DNA from: Hydractinia symbiolongicarpus
Lineage: Eukaryota > Cnidaria > Hydrozoa > Anthoathecata > Hydractiniidae
Direction of reading: 5' to 3'
DNA length: 64,000 nucleotides
Assembly: GCF_029227915.1 (NCBI RefSeq)
Contig: NC_079885.1
Location: 20,223,001-20,287,000 of the forward strand
The translations under genes were made by a program, and so were the position numbers. Shown piece after piece: positions 12,402-23,355 of this stretch (position 1 is its first letter; every line of letters starts with the position of its first letter). The notes under the pieces were generated by a model. The model was not told the origin of the DNA. It saw only the letters and a program-made list of their open reading frames with translations, and searched no databases.

Positions 12402-13135
12402 ATGAAACTTACTGAAGGTTCCCTATTTACAAGTTTGCTCATTTACTTTCATTTATTTTTAATAGCACATCTGATGATAGCAGTAGACATGGCTACAAGT
12501 GTCACACTACCGTTGCTCTTACAGTTAACGTGACATTAGGAATAAGAGGCAGTGATAGCACTCTCTGATTCTTCTGATGGACATATTTGTTCATCGCTTC
12601 CCCGGGTGGGCTTCAACCACCAACCTTTCCGTTAACAGCCGAAAACGCTAACCAATTGCGGCACGGAGACACAAAAGATACTGAAGTATCCCTATTTACT
12701 AGTTAGCTAATTCAATTTCAATGTTTTTAACACCACATCTGACTATGTAGGTAAACGTAGTTTCAAGACTAAAACTACCGTTGCTTTTACAATTATCGTG
12801 ACATTAGGAATCAGAAGCAGTGGTAGGACTATCTGTTTCATCTGATCGAAGTATTTGTTCATTGCGTCCCCGGGTGGGCTTGAACCACCAACCAATCGGT
12901 TAACAGCCGAACGCGCTAACCAATTGTGCCACGGAGACATGCAAATTACTGAAGTTTCCCTATTTACAAGTTGGCTCATTTACTTTCGTTTACTTCTAAT
13001 AGCACATCTGATGATGCCAGTAAACATGGCTACAAGAGTAACACTACCGTTGCTCTGACAGTTAACGTGACATTAGGAATAAGAGGCAGTGATAGCGCTC
13101 TCTGATTCTTCTGATGGACATATTTGTTCATTGAT

Positions 13136-13166
<31 letters not shown>

Positions 13167-13401
13167 CGTTAACAGCCGAACGCGCTAACCAATTGCGGCA
13201 CGGAGACACGAAACATACTGAAGTATCCCTATTTAGTAGTTAGCTAATTCAATTTCAATGTTTTTAACACCACATCTGACTATGTAGGTAAACGTAGTTT
13301 CAACACTAAAACTACCGTTGCTTTTACAATTATCGTGACATTAGGAATCATAAGCAGTGGTAGCTCTATCCGTTTCATCTGATCGAAGTATTTGTTCATT
13401 G

Positions 13402-13413
13402 CGTCCCCGGGTA

Positions 13414-13458
<45 letters not shown>

Positions 13459-13475
13459 AATTGCGCCACGGAGAC
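13402..13475 (-). tRNA. tRNA-Asn (GUU), T-stem wobble variant
   Basis: Partner of the copy at 10446, 2,956 bp away. All stems form, with a G-T wobble at 52-62. Confidence 0.75.
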
Positions 13476-13941
13476 ATGAAACTTACTGAAGGTTCCCTAT
13501 TTACAAGTGGTCTCATTTACTTTCATTTATTTTTAATAGCACATCTGTTGATGCCAGTAAACATGGCTACAAGAATAACACTACCGTTGCTCTTACAGTT
13601 AACGTGACATTAGGAATAAGAGGGAGTGATAGCACTCTTTGATTCATCTGATCGAAGTATTTGTTCATTGCGTCCCCGGATGGGCTTGAACCACCAACTT
13701 TTCCGTTAACAGCCAAACGCGCTAACCAATTCCGGCACGGAGACACGAAACATACTGAAGTTTTCCTATTTACAAGTTGGCTCATTTACTTTCATTTATT
13801 TTTAATAGCACATCTGATGATGCGAGTAAACATGGCTACAAGAATAACACTACCGTTGCTCTTACAGTTAACATGACATTAGGAATAAGAGGCAGTGATA
13901 GCACTCTCTGATCCTTCTGTTGGACATGTTTGTTCATCGCT

Positions 13942-13972
<31 letters not shown>

Positions 13973-14224
13973 CGTTAACAGCCAAACGCGCTAACCAATT
14001 GCAGTACGGAGACACGAAACATACTGAAGTATCCCTATTTACTAGTTAGCTAATTCAATTTCAATGTTTTTAACACAACATCTGACTATGCAGGTAAACG
14101 TAGTTTCAAGACTAAAATTACCGTTGCTTTTACAATTATCGTGACATTAGGAATCATAAGTAGTGGTAGCTCTATCTGTTTCATCTGTTCGAAGTATTTG
14201 TTCATTGCGTCCCCGGGTGGGCTG

Positions 14225-14264
<40 letters not shown>

Positions 14265-14745
14265 AATTGCGCCACGGAGACACGAAACATGCTGAAGTTT
14301 TCCTATTTACAAGTTGGCTCATTTACTTTCATTTATTTTTAATAGCACATCTGATGATGCCAGCAAACATGGCTACAAGAGTAACACTACCGTTGCTCTT
14401 ACAGTTAAGGTGACATTGGGAATAAGAGGCAGTGATAGCACTCTTTCATTCATCTGATCGAAGTATTTGTTCATTGCGTCCCCGGGTGGGCTTGAACCAC
14501 CAACTTTTCCGTTAACAGCCAAACGCGCTAATCAATTCCGGCACGGGGACACGAAACATACTGAAGTTTTCCTATTTACAAGTTGGCTCATTTACTTTCA
14601 TTTATTTTTAATAGCACATCTGACTATGCAGGTAAACGTAGTTTCAAGACTAAAACTACCGTTGCTTTTACAATTATCGTGACATTAGGAATCATAAGCA
14701 GTGGTAGCTCTATCTGTAACATCTGATCGAAGTATTTGTTCATTG

Positions 14746-14778
<33 letters not shown>

Positions 14779-14819
14779 AGTTAACAGCCGAACGCGCTAA
14801 CCAATTGCGCCACGGAGAC
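14746..14819 (-). tRNA. tRNA-Asn (GUU), anticodon-stem wobble variant
   Basis: Partner of the copy at 11790, 2,956 bp away, sharing its G-T wobble at 30-40. Confidence 0.7.
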
Positions 14820-15283
14820 ATGAAACTTACTGAAGGTTCCCTATTTACAAGTTGGCTCATTTACTTTCATTTATTTCTAATAGCACATCTGATGATGCCA
14901 GTAAACATGGCTACAAGACTAACACTACCGTTGCTCTTACAGTTAACGTGACATTAGGAATAAGAGGCAGTGATAGCACTCTTTCATTCATCTGATCGAA
15001 GTATTTGTTCATTGCGTCCCCGGGTGGGCTTGAACCACCAACTTTTCCGTTAACAGCCAAACGCGCTAATCAATTCCGGCACGGGGACACGAAACATACT
15101 GAAGTTTTCCTATTTACAAGTTGGCTCATTTACTTTCATTTATTTTTAATAGCACATCTGACTATGCAGGTAAACGTAGTTTCAAGACTAAAACTACCGT
15201 TGCTTTTACAATTATCGTGACACTAGGAATCATAAGCAGGGGTAGCATTATCTGTTTCATCTGTTCGAAGTGTTTGTTCATTG

Positions 15284-15340
<57 letters not shown>

Positions 15341-15357
15341 AATTGCGCCACGGAGAC
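15284..15357 (-). tRNA. tRNA-Asn (GUU)
   Basis: Consensus intact block, partner of 12328 within the 2,956-bp duplication. Confidence 0.85.
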
Positions 15358-16091
15358 ATGAAACTTACTGAAGGTTCCCTATTTACAAGTTTGCTCATTT
15401 ACTTTCATTTATTTTTAATAGCACATCTGATGATGGCAGTAGACATGGCTACAAGTGTCACACTACCGTTGCTCTTACAGTTAACGTGACATTAGGAATA
15501 AGAGGCAGTGATAGCACTCTCTGATTCTTCTGATGGACATATTTGTTCATCGCTTCCCCGGGTGGGCTTCAACCACCAACCTTTCCGTTAACAGCCGAAA
15601 ACGCTAACCAATTGCGGCACGGAGACACAAAAGATACTGAAGTATCCCTATTTACTAGTTAGCTAATTCAATTTCAATGTTTTTAACACCACATCTGACT
15701 ATGTAGGTAAACGTAGTTTCAAGACTAAAACTACCGTTGCTTTTACAATTATCGTGACATTAGGAATCAGAAGCAGTGGTAGGACTATCTGTTTCATCTG
15801 ATCGAAGTATTTGTTCATTGCGTCCCCGGGTGGGCTTGAACCACCAACCAATCGGTTAACAGCCGAACGCGCTAACCAATTGTGCCACGGAGACATGCAA
15901 AGTACTGAAGTTTCCTTATTTACAAGTTGGCTCCTTTACTTTCGTTTACTTCTAATAGCACATCTGATGATGCCAGTAAACATGGCTACAAGAGTAACAC
16001 TACCGTTGCTCTGACAGTTAACGTGACATTAGGAATAAGAGGCAGTGATAGCGCTCTCTGATTCTTCTGATGGACATATTTGTTCATTGAT

Positions 16092-16122
<31 letters not shown>

Positions 16123-16357
16123 CGTTAACAGCCGAACGCGCTAACCAATTGCGGCACGGAGACACGAAACATACTGAAGTATCCCTATTTAGTAGTTAGC
16201 TAATTCAATTTCAATGTTTTTAACACCACATCTGACTATGTAGGTAAACGTAGTTTCAAGACTAAAACTACCGTTGCTTTTACAATTATCGTGACATTAG
16301 GAATCAGAAGCAGTGGTAGGACTATCTGTTTCATCTGATCGAAGTATTTGTTCATTG

Positions 16358-16414
<57 letters not shown>

Positions 16415-16431
16415 AATTGCGCCACGAGGAC
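16358..16431 (-). tRNA. tRNA-Asn (GUU), variant acceptor
   Basis: Last well-formed copy before the decayed right edge. The 5' acceptor strand is GTCCTCG instead of GTCTCCG; it still pairs with CGGGGAC (4-69 becomes C-G and 5-68 becomes T-G). The remaining stems match consensus and the anticodon is GTT. Confidence 0.75.
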
Positions 16432-16619
16432 ATGAAACTTACTGAATTTCCCTATTTAACATTTGGCTCATTTACTTTCATTTATTTCTAATAGCACATC
16501 TGATGATGCCAGTAAACATGGCTACAAGAGTAACACTACCGTTACTCTTACAGTTAACGTGACATTAGGAATAAGAGGCAGTGATAGCACTCTCTGATTC
16601 TTCTGATGGACATATTTGT

Positions 16620-16627
16620 TCATCGCT

Positions 16628-16680
<53 letters not shown>

Positions 16681-16910
16681 TCAAATGGGCCACGGAGACA
16701 TGAAACATACTGAAGTTTCCCTATTTACTAGTTGGCTAATTCACTTTCAAGGTTTTTTTAATAGCACATCTATCGATGCCAGTTAACATAGCTGAAAGAT
16801 TAACACTATCGTTCCTATTACAGTTAACGTGACATTAGGAATCAGAAGCAGTGGTAGCACTATCTGATTCATCTGATCGAAATATTTGTTCATCGCGTCC
16901 CCTATTTTTT

Positions 16911-16943
<33 letters not shown>

Positions 16944-17990
16944 AGTGCTAACCAATTGCGCCACGATGACATGAAACATACTGAAGCCTCCCTATTTACA
17001 AGTTGCCTAATTCACTTTCAACGTTTTTTAATACCAAATCTGACGATGCCAGAAAAAAACATAGCTGCAAGACTAACACCACTGTTTCTCTTACATTTAA
17101 CGTGACATTGCGAATCACAAGCATTGGTAGCACTATCTGATTCATGTTGATCGAAGTATTTGTTCATCCCGACCCCGAGTGGGCCTGAACCACCAACCTT
17201 TCGGTTAAAAGCCGAACACCCTTACCAATTACGCAACTGAGACATGAAATATACTTAAGTCTCCTTATTAACAAGTTGGCAATTTACTTTTAATGTTTTT
17301 TAATAGCACATCTAACGATGCCAGTTAAATAGCTGCAAGAATAACACTACCGTTGCTCTTACATTCAACGTGACATTAGGAATCGGAAGCAGTGGTAGCA
17401 CTATCTGATTTAACTGATCAAAATATTTTTTCATAGGGTTCTCGGATGGTTTGAAGCACCAAGCTCTCGGTTGACAGCCGAACGCCCTAACCAATGGCGC
17501 CCCGGGGACATAAAGTATCCCTATTTACTAGTTAGCTAATTCAATTTCAATGTTTTTAATAGCACATCTGACGATGCCGGGAAACCTAGTTTCAAGACTA
17601 AAACTACCATTGCACATACATTTTTCGTTACATTACGAATCAGAAGCAGTGGTAGCAAAATTTTGTTCATGTGGGAAAATATCCTTTCATCGCGTCCCCG
17701 GGTGGGTTTGAACCACCAACCAATGGCGCCACGAAGACATGAAACATACTAAAGTCTTCCTATTTACAAGTTCGCTCATTTACTTTCAATGCTTTTTAAT
17801 AGCACATCTGACGATGCAAGACTAACACTACTGTTGCTCTTACATTTAACGTGACATTAGGAATCAGAGGCAGTGGTAGCACTATCTGATTCATGTGATC
17901 AAAGTATTTGTTCATCGCGTATCCGTGTTGGTTTGAACCACCAAGCTTTCGCTAACCAATTGCGCCAGGGAGACATGGAACTTACCCAAA
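16620..17990 (-). pseudogene. Decayed tRNA-like units at the right edge of the array
   Basis: Units near 16,627, 16,894, 17,165, 17,432, 17,697 and 17,920 are progressively diverged. One has ctatttttt in place of the T-stem region (near 16,900). Another reads cggttaaaagccg (anticodon TTT, near 17,205), and another cggttgacagccg (anticodon GTC, near 17,466). The last two lack much of the tRNA. Decay at an array edge, where homogenising exchange is weakest, is the expected pattern. Confidence 0.7.
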
Positions 17991-18010
17991 GTATCCCTAT
18001 TCACTACCAT

Positions 18011-18204
18011 CATGTTCATAATAGTTTTGGAAAAACCACTCTCCCCCTCTCCCCACTCTTCAGTGTTGGTTGGAGGTCTTTTCCAGAGTCACTGACAGTA
18101 TTTTGGGGCACAAATTAACACAAAATCAGCACGGACTGTAGGGAGAGAGGGGGCAAACTCTGAAAAAAGCCTCAAAAGCCGTTTTTCCAATAATTTATGA
18201 ACAT
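18011..18204. mobile_element. Foldback element (MITE-like) abutting the array
   Basis: The left arm begins catgttcataatag and contains ttggaaaaac and ccccctctcccc. The right arm is its imperfect inverse, with gggagagaggggg, gtttttccaataa and tttatgaacatg. The arms enclose about 90 bp. It has no coding capacity, and the superfamily is unresolved. Confidence 0.5.
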
Positions 18205-18306
18205 GATTGTAGGCGCAAATTTTGATCAAGCACAAATAGCAGAGCAAAAAAATAACAGCCAGAGGGACAACAAAGTTTGGTTCTTTGTTGTCCTATTATT
18301 GAAAGC

Positions 18307-18620
18307 ATGGATTTGTATCTCAAGTGCAAAAAATGCAACAAGAAGATCAAACTTAAACCAGGAACAGGCATTCTCTCTTGTGATAACTGTCATCAAGAGT
18401 ACTTGGTAAAGTATTAACAATATAATGAAAACAGTAACCAATCAATTTTTACCTTTGATTTCAAAACAGAAACTATGGCAGTAACTGCATCAGCATTTGG
18501 TAAAACAATCATGGAATATTTTGGTGAAAATGTCCTCTCCTGCAGGGAGAACCACAATTGAAAGCGAGGATACTCGCACTACAAAAAGTGGATTTTACAA
18601 TTACAAAATCGAATATGATA
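18307..18620 (+). pseudogene. Fragment encoding a four-Cys zinc motif, possibly RPA/OB-fold related
   Basis: A 36-codon reading frame from 18307 to 18417 encodes C-x2-C (residues 7 and 10) and C-x2-C (25 and 28), a zinc-ribbon spacing. In another frame downstream (about 18,455-18,560) lies a stretch containing FGKTIMEYFGENVL, which resembles OB-fold proteins of the replication protein A type, but I cannot confirm it. The frames do not join without a shift, so I read a decayed gene or transposon fragment rather than a working gene. Confidence 0.3.
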
Positions 18621-19329
18621 ATAACAAAAATAGCAAACCATGACAAAGATGACGAACAAAAAGCATTTGTTAAAGAGGAACACTGTTTTATGACACTTCA
18701 GTCCTCATTCTTTTGTTGCGATGTTTTCGATACTCTTTTGTTTTAGTTGAAACTGCATATAATGTAAACAAATACTAGATTCAATTCAAACTATCAAAGT
18801 TTGATTAGAAGCTTCATGTTTCATCTTCCCACTATTTTATATTTCGGCCATTGATGCATTTACAGGTGTGGTTTTTATGATTTTTACGACGCATGTGACA
18901 TTTTCTTTGTCAATTTCTATTCCTGTAAACGCGTGAATTTATTTTTACGACCTATGTAATTATATGTATTATCATTTTCCACTTGAAGCAGATGTATGTA
19001 TTTTGATATTTTTTCACCTCTCAACGACAAAATAACGCTCGATCATGATAGCTCGACTATATCTGTGCTAAACAGTATGCGTGTGTAAAGTAGAAGATAT
19101 ACTTGGATTTCTTTATAGTATTGCATTTTAATATATGGTTTATAAGATGAAGTTTGTTCATTTTTATGGCTTTGTTTTGTAAATAATTATGAAACGAAAT
19201 ACCATTCAAGTTTTGTAACCAAAAAACTTCATGTATATATCCATCTTAGGGAAGAAATTTAATCGGTATTTCATTAGGCGAATGACACCAAAACCCAACA
19301 AGAAACAAATATGCAAACCAATTCTATAT
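18621..19329. other. AT-rich stretch, no gene seen
   Basis: Short ORFs only and no recognisable domain. Confidence 0.5.
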
Positions 19330-19590
19330 GGGGATTTTCACGAAGCGAATTGAACGGCGAATTGTATCTGAGCATGCGCAGTTTTGTTTGTTATGATTGT
19401 GCATCGAAACATTCCATTCGCTGAAAATTAGAAACAGTCCCTACTTTTTCGCGGCTAAAGGTTTCACTGCTAGTTTTAGACCAATCAAAACGCGGTTAAC
19501 CAATGTAAACAATGAATTCGGCGTCTAATTTATTTTGTCGTGAAAATTAAAAAGCGAATTCGCCGTTCAATTTGCTTCGTGAAAATCCCC
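19330..19590. mobile_element. MITE with 34-bp terminal inverted repeats
   Basis: The left end, starting ggggattttcacgaagc, is matched by the inverse at the right end, finishing gcttcgtgaaaatcccc. The 34-bp arms differ at one position. The interior of about 190 bp is non-coding and includes gcatgcgcag and ccaatcaaaacgcggtt. The GGGG start would suit PIF/Harbinger, whose relic lies 0.7 kb away, but the flanking duplication (tat/ttat) is ambiguous. Confidence 0.75.
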
Positions 19591-19619
19591 CTTATGAGTT
19601 ACCTTGAATCCTACCTGTA

Positions 19620-20040
19620 AACCTACTCACAGACCCTGCGTTCCTCTGAGTCTACTTCGTCTTGTTAAATTTTCCGTACTACATACCGCAAGTCTGGTAT
19701 GCGGCTTTTTGCTTTGCACTCCCTCATTGTTGTCATCCCCAGTCCCTATTTGAAGCGCGATTCGTACGAAATTTTGCTACCAGACTTGGTAGACCATGAG
19801 AACGCAGCGAAATGATTTACGGGTGGCAGGCTACGCTCGACATGCATAAGTCTACAAATCAGAACTCTCTCACTTAGGAAGTACATCAGTCACTGCCAGT
19901 CTTTTGCGTAAGTGCTGTTGAGTATCGCTGCTTTTCCGTGGTGACCATCAAGGGAACGTCCAAACGGCTACTCTATTACGGAATCGATGCGGTCGCACCG
20001 GTGTGTCACCGTACTAGTTTGATTGCAAAAATTGTTAACA
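19620..20040. other. GC-richer block of unknown nature
   Basis: About 400 bp stands out by base composition from the AT-rich surroundings. It has a small hairpin (ccgca...tgcgg, near 19,690) and no long ORF. I see no tRNA, 5S or snRNA signature. It could be the edge of the neighbouring Harbinger element, an unrecognised SINE or a promoter. Confidence 0.3.
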
Positions 20041-20257
20041 GCATTTTTGTAGCTGACCTATTAGCTACCTCCAGCTAAACTTTTATGGGGGAAAACAGTG
20101 CCCAACAACAGAATAAAAATAGGTATATATTTTTCTTGCATAAAGCAATCACTTGATACATGAAAGTTCAGCATATGTTTTATGAAAAACTCACAAACAT
20201 TTATTTTTGAAGTTTAACCATGAGCATAATACCTGTGTCTGTTGCTTTTTTAGAAAA

Positions 20258-20796
20258 ATGTATTGGACTTCTAAGCATGAGGTAATGTTTTTACGAGAAG
20301 TTTTGGTCGCTGATTTGTTTTCAAAAAAAGATAGATCAAGAAAACGAGAATTTATCTTGAAGAAATTGCGGCTAATTTAAACAAAAGTAAAATGTTATGG
20401 TTTAGAGTAGATCAGAGAGCCCTAAGAGATAAATTGAAAAAATTATTACAATCTTTTGTATGGAAGACAAACCAAGAAGACAAAGGTAGTGGACTTGAAA
20501 TTGAACCACTGTCAGAGACCGATGAACTTTTGCAAGAAATATACGAACGTAAAAATGAGGCTGAACGTTACACATATCAGAGAGTGCAGGAAAGACAGGC
20601 TGAAGATATGCGGAAATTGTCTACTGAGAGATTATCTGAAAGAAGAAAAAGAAAACAAGAAGGAGATTCTTAAGATAAAACCCATAAGAAACGCTCTTCT
20701 GTTGGTGATACTATTGCATATTTACGTGAGAAGTCTGAAAAAGACTTCCAAATGAGAAAAGACGAATTAGAATTACGAAAGGAGGAGAAACTTTAA
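20258..20796 (+). pseudogene. Myb/SANT-like DNA-binding gene of a PIF/Harbinger element, broken
   Basis: The frame from 20258 begins MYWTSKHEVMFLREVLV, a SANT/Myb-like start. A one-base-type shift near 20,370 moves to the frame giving IAANLNKSKMLWFRVDQRAL, typical of the accessory Myb-like proteins of metazoan Harbinger elements. It then has an acidic/basic helical C-terminal half (about residues 40-130, rich in E, R and K). A TAA at 20671-20673 interrupts the same frame, which continues to 20796. The frameshift plus stop make it a pseudogene. In Harbinger elements this protein partners the transposase; here a transposase relic lies 340 bp away in convergent orientation, so both probably come from one element. 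Confidence 0.55.
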
Positions 20797-21138
20797 TATT
20801 CCAATCTAATGCAATAATCAATTTACTTTTAAAGCTGGCAGATAAACTTTCTAAACCTGCAAATTATGTACATACACTAAAAAGGAAAAAAATGTTATAT
20901 TATGTTGTTACATTATGTTATATTTTGTTATATATCTTGTTATATATGTCTTTTATATCTGTATTTTGTGATTATATAAAATATTGTTCCAACAAAGGTG
21001 AATCAAGGTTATAAAACTGTGAGATTTGATTTCTATACAAAAACCCATGTGCATTTGTTGGAAGAGCACTGACTGTGTTCATTTTTCCTACACTACTCAG
21101 GCCACTCATACTTTTGTTAAAGTCTTTTTATTTTTGAT

Positions 21139-21949
21139 TCAAATTTTCTCCAGCATAGGGACTGAGCAGGTGTCCTCTAAGAGGATAGGCAGGATTGCCA
21201 TATATACAGAGTATTTCTCCATAACAACCATGTGGGAACTGTTGAAACACAAACCTGACATTGCAAAAAGGGCACATTCATGCTTCTTTCCCTCCACTGG
21301 ACCATAAAAATTAGCAACCAATCTGTTAGAATTACTGACAGCTGATATTTCAAAGCATGATGCCTTTTGTGTCCATTGTATAACATTCTTTGTGCAACTT
21401 TGGTCGACAAAAGGCTCTCACAGCTCCATCTATTAACCCCCCAAACGTTGTCAAGTGCAGCACCCGAAATGCAAATAACATCAAAAATCCTGGTGTTAAC
21501 CAGGGTTGGTTTATGTTTTGCAGTAAATGTGTCCAGTTGCTATCTATGAAATCGATTGTTTGGTTAAAAATCATGTTTAGCTGCGGTACAGCTCTACCAA
21601 ATCGAGCAATAATATCGAAGTATCTACAGGGGTAGGCTAGTCTACTCAAAACCACACACAGTGCTTCAAACTAATCAACTTTTAGGTTATTATAAAAGTA
21701 GCATTATATTTCATTTGGCATATCAAGAGCACGGACAAGTCGTAAAATGTCATTCTTTATAAATTTGAACTCAGCAACCACATCATCGTCGCATATTTCG
21801 TTGAAGTCAAACTTGTTATAACATGTGTAGTCGAAATCAGAGTTCTTAGATGTATTTAAGTCATTGACTAAACAAAACTCTTTATCAGTTAATAAATTTT
21901 CTGAATAACAATATAGCAAAGTTTTTCTAGCTTCCCTGAAGTGCGGCAT
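21139..21949 (-). pseudogene. PIF/Harbinger DDE transposase, degenerate
   Basis: Read on the minus strand. The N-terminal part (21949-21704) ends in a region like the helical pre-DDE segment. The same frame passes stops near 21,700 and 21,660, then reads RLAYPCRYFDIIARFGRAVP, NQPWLT and GGLIDGAVRAFCRP. The last is the first-Asp block of Harbinger-like nucleases, usually GxIDGT. Shifted frames continue with NGHKRHHALKYQ and ANFYGPVEGKKHECALFAMS, the next conserved blocks. At least two in-frame stops and two frameshifts make it non-functional. Its terminal repeats were not located. Confidence 0.7.
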
Positions 21950-23040
21950 ACTTTCCGTACATACTAAAAGTAGGAACCAAGAGTAACAAGAAGCCCTGCG
22001 GCTTGAAGATTTCCGTCAATAGCCTGAAAGATATTGAAATTTGAAGTGGACCTTGAAAACGGAGAATTATGGGTTAAACAAATCACTGAGTATCCCAATT
22101 CTCAATTATTATTGTAACTAACCTGCAATGTTAAAATACAATATATTAAATAAAAAATAAAACAAAATTTTTACATAGCTATATGAAGTATTCTAAAATA
22201 ACAGTTAAAACTTTAACTGGATATTTTTAAAACTAATCAGGAAATTCTGGAAATTTCAGAATACAGATCTTGTTATGTATAAACTTCGAATGTAATAACT
22301 TTTGAACGGGAAACATTTAAATGAAGGAAGTAGTTCATTGTTAATTAATTCAGCAATAAATACATATCAGCATTTAAATATTTCAGTATTTAGGCCTTTA
22401 GAATTTACTTTCCTGTTGAAGATTTGTTTAAATGCTGATGGTGTATGGTTTGATAACTGCTGATCTGAATAAGAAAGTACGTTTTAAGAATGAGAAACAA
22501 GAATACAATCTTGCCAAAACTGAAATGTCATTAGGTTGTTTAATAATTGCCTCTTTAACCTCTCCTTGCCTCTTTGATTTGAAAAGGGAATTTATTAAAA
22601 AGATACAAATCAATGCCATATGATGCACAAGGTATATTATATATATAAATATATGTATATAAATTTAATCAAGCTGGGTTTTGATATTTTTGTTAAACAA
22701 GTAACATATTAAGCAGGCGATCCATGATTGTGAAACCTGTGGACAATACAGGATTTATTTTGTCGAAATCGATTTATTGGATAAAACAAATTTAATTGTT
22801 CGTTATCCTTTTTTGATTAGAATTCTCAAATTTGAATTTCTTTTCGGAAAGTCTGATTAGTTGCATTTTTCTGAAATTACTTCTGAAACTTGAATTCAAC
22901 AAGTTGAAACAAAAAAGGGTAAACGCACAATAAACTTGCGGATTTGATAAATCGATGATCCTTTTCGTGAGATTTTTTCTAAGAAATCTTAGAATGTGAT
23001 ACTTGGATGAGTTCAAGAAAGATTTTCAAGAAAATTAGGC
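21950..23040. other. AT-rich stretch, no gene seen
   Basis: Includes a TA-rich low-complexity run near 22,630-22,665. Short ORFs here have no recognisable domain. Confidence 0.5.
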
Positions 23041-23092
23041 ACTCAAGGAGAACTGATAGTTAGCCAGTAACAGAATAGTTAGCCGTTTTCAA

Positions 23093-23341
23093 TGGCACCG
23101 TAGCTTAGTGGTTATAACTCTGGCACTTTGTGCGGGAATGGGGTTCGATTCCTCTTGGCAGCAATTCAATATGGGCGAGTGAGCGCTGTGATAGCCCTAG
23201 GTTAACCCACCATGTGAGGGAAATAGGGGAGATGGCACACTGTGTGGGCTGTTGGATGTTGCAGGGAGTTGTCTGGTAGAGCGCGGACCATAATTAAAAC
23301 TGCGTAGCTCAAAATGAGCATTAAATACTCTAGGACTCTCC
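23093..23341 (+). mobile_element. tRNA-derived SINE, copy 1
   Basis: The head resembles a tRNA: A-box-like tagcttagtgg and B-box ggttcgattcc (near 23,143). The body is shared with the copy at 59,816 (for example gatggcacactgtgtgggc, ctgcgtagctcaaaatgagc and taaatactctaggactctcc). Flanking duplications tagttagccgtt (23076-23087) and cagttagctgtt (23344-23355) agree at 10 of 12 positions. It has inserted next to gagaactgatagttagcc, a sequence related to the ends of the element at 25,821. Confidence 0.85.
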
Positions 23342-23355
23342 AACAGTTAGCTGTT

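Larger units (their letters stand above)
1..17990 (-). repeat. Tandem array of tRNA-Asn(GUU)-like units, ~68 copies of ~268.5 bp
   Basis: Every 268-269 bp a 74-nt minus-strand tRNA-like block recurs, followed by a spacer of about 195 bp. Blocks begin at 241, 509, 778, 1046, 1583, 1852, 2121 and so on to about 16,627; five decayed units follow to about 17,990. The minus-strand block has acceptor arm GTCTCCG/CGGGGAC, D arm GCGC/GCGC, anticodon loop CTGTTAA (anticodon GTT) and T loop TTCAAGC, which matches eukaryotic tRNA-Asn. Units alternate between intact-like and mutated classes, giving a dimer of about 537 bp. Longer exact spacings of 2,686 bp (10 units), 4,028 bp (15 units) and 2,956 bp (11 units) show repeated block duplication. 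The left edge is cut by the window. Short ORFs on both strands recur only because the unit recurs. It could be an expanded functional tRNA cluster or a tRNA-derived satellite; the sequence does not decide. Confidence 0.95.

Noticed and set aside
405-16433. Dozens of 65-122-codon ORFs on both strands with near-identical products
   Set aside because: They are the tRNA block plus spacer read through; the plus frames even translate the tRNA body. No known domain, and they exist only because the unit lacks stops in those frames.
1-17990. CRISPR-like regular spacing
   Set aside because: The period is ~268 bp, spacers are homologous to each other, and the conserved block is a tRNA; the surrounding DNA is animal.
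23094-23165. A free-standing tRNA gene at the SINE heads (also 59,816)
   Set aside because: A- and B-boxes are present, but the anticodon arm does not pair well and the sequence continues into a shared SINE body with target duplications.
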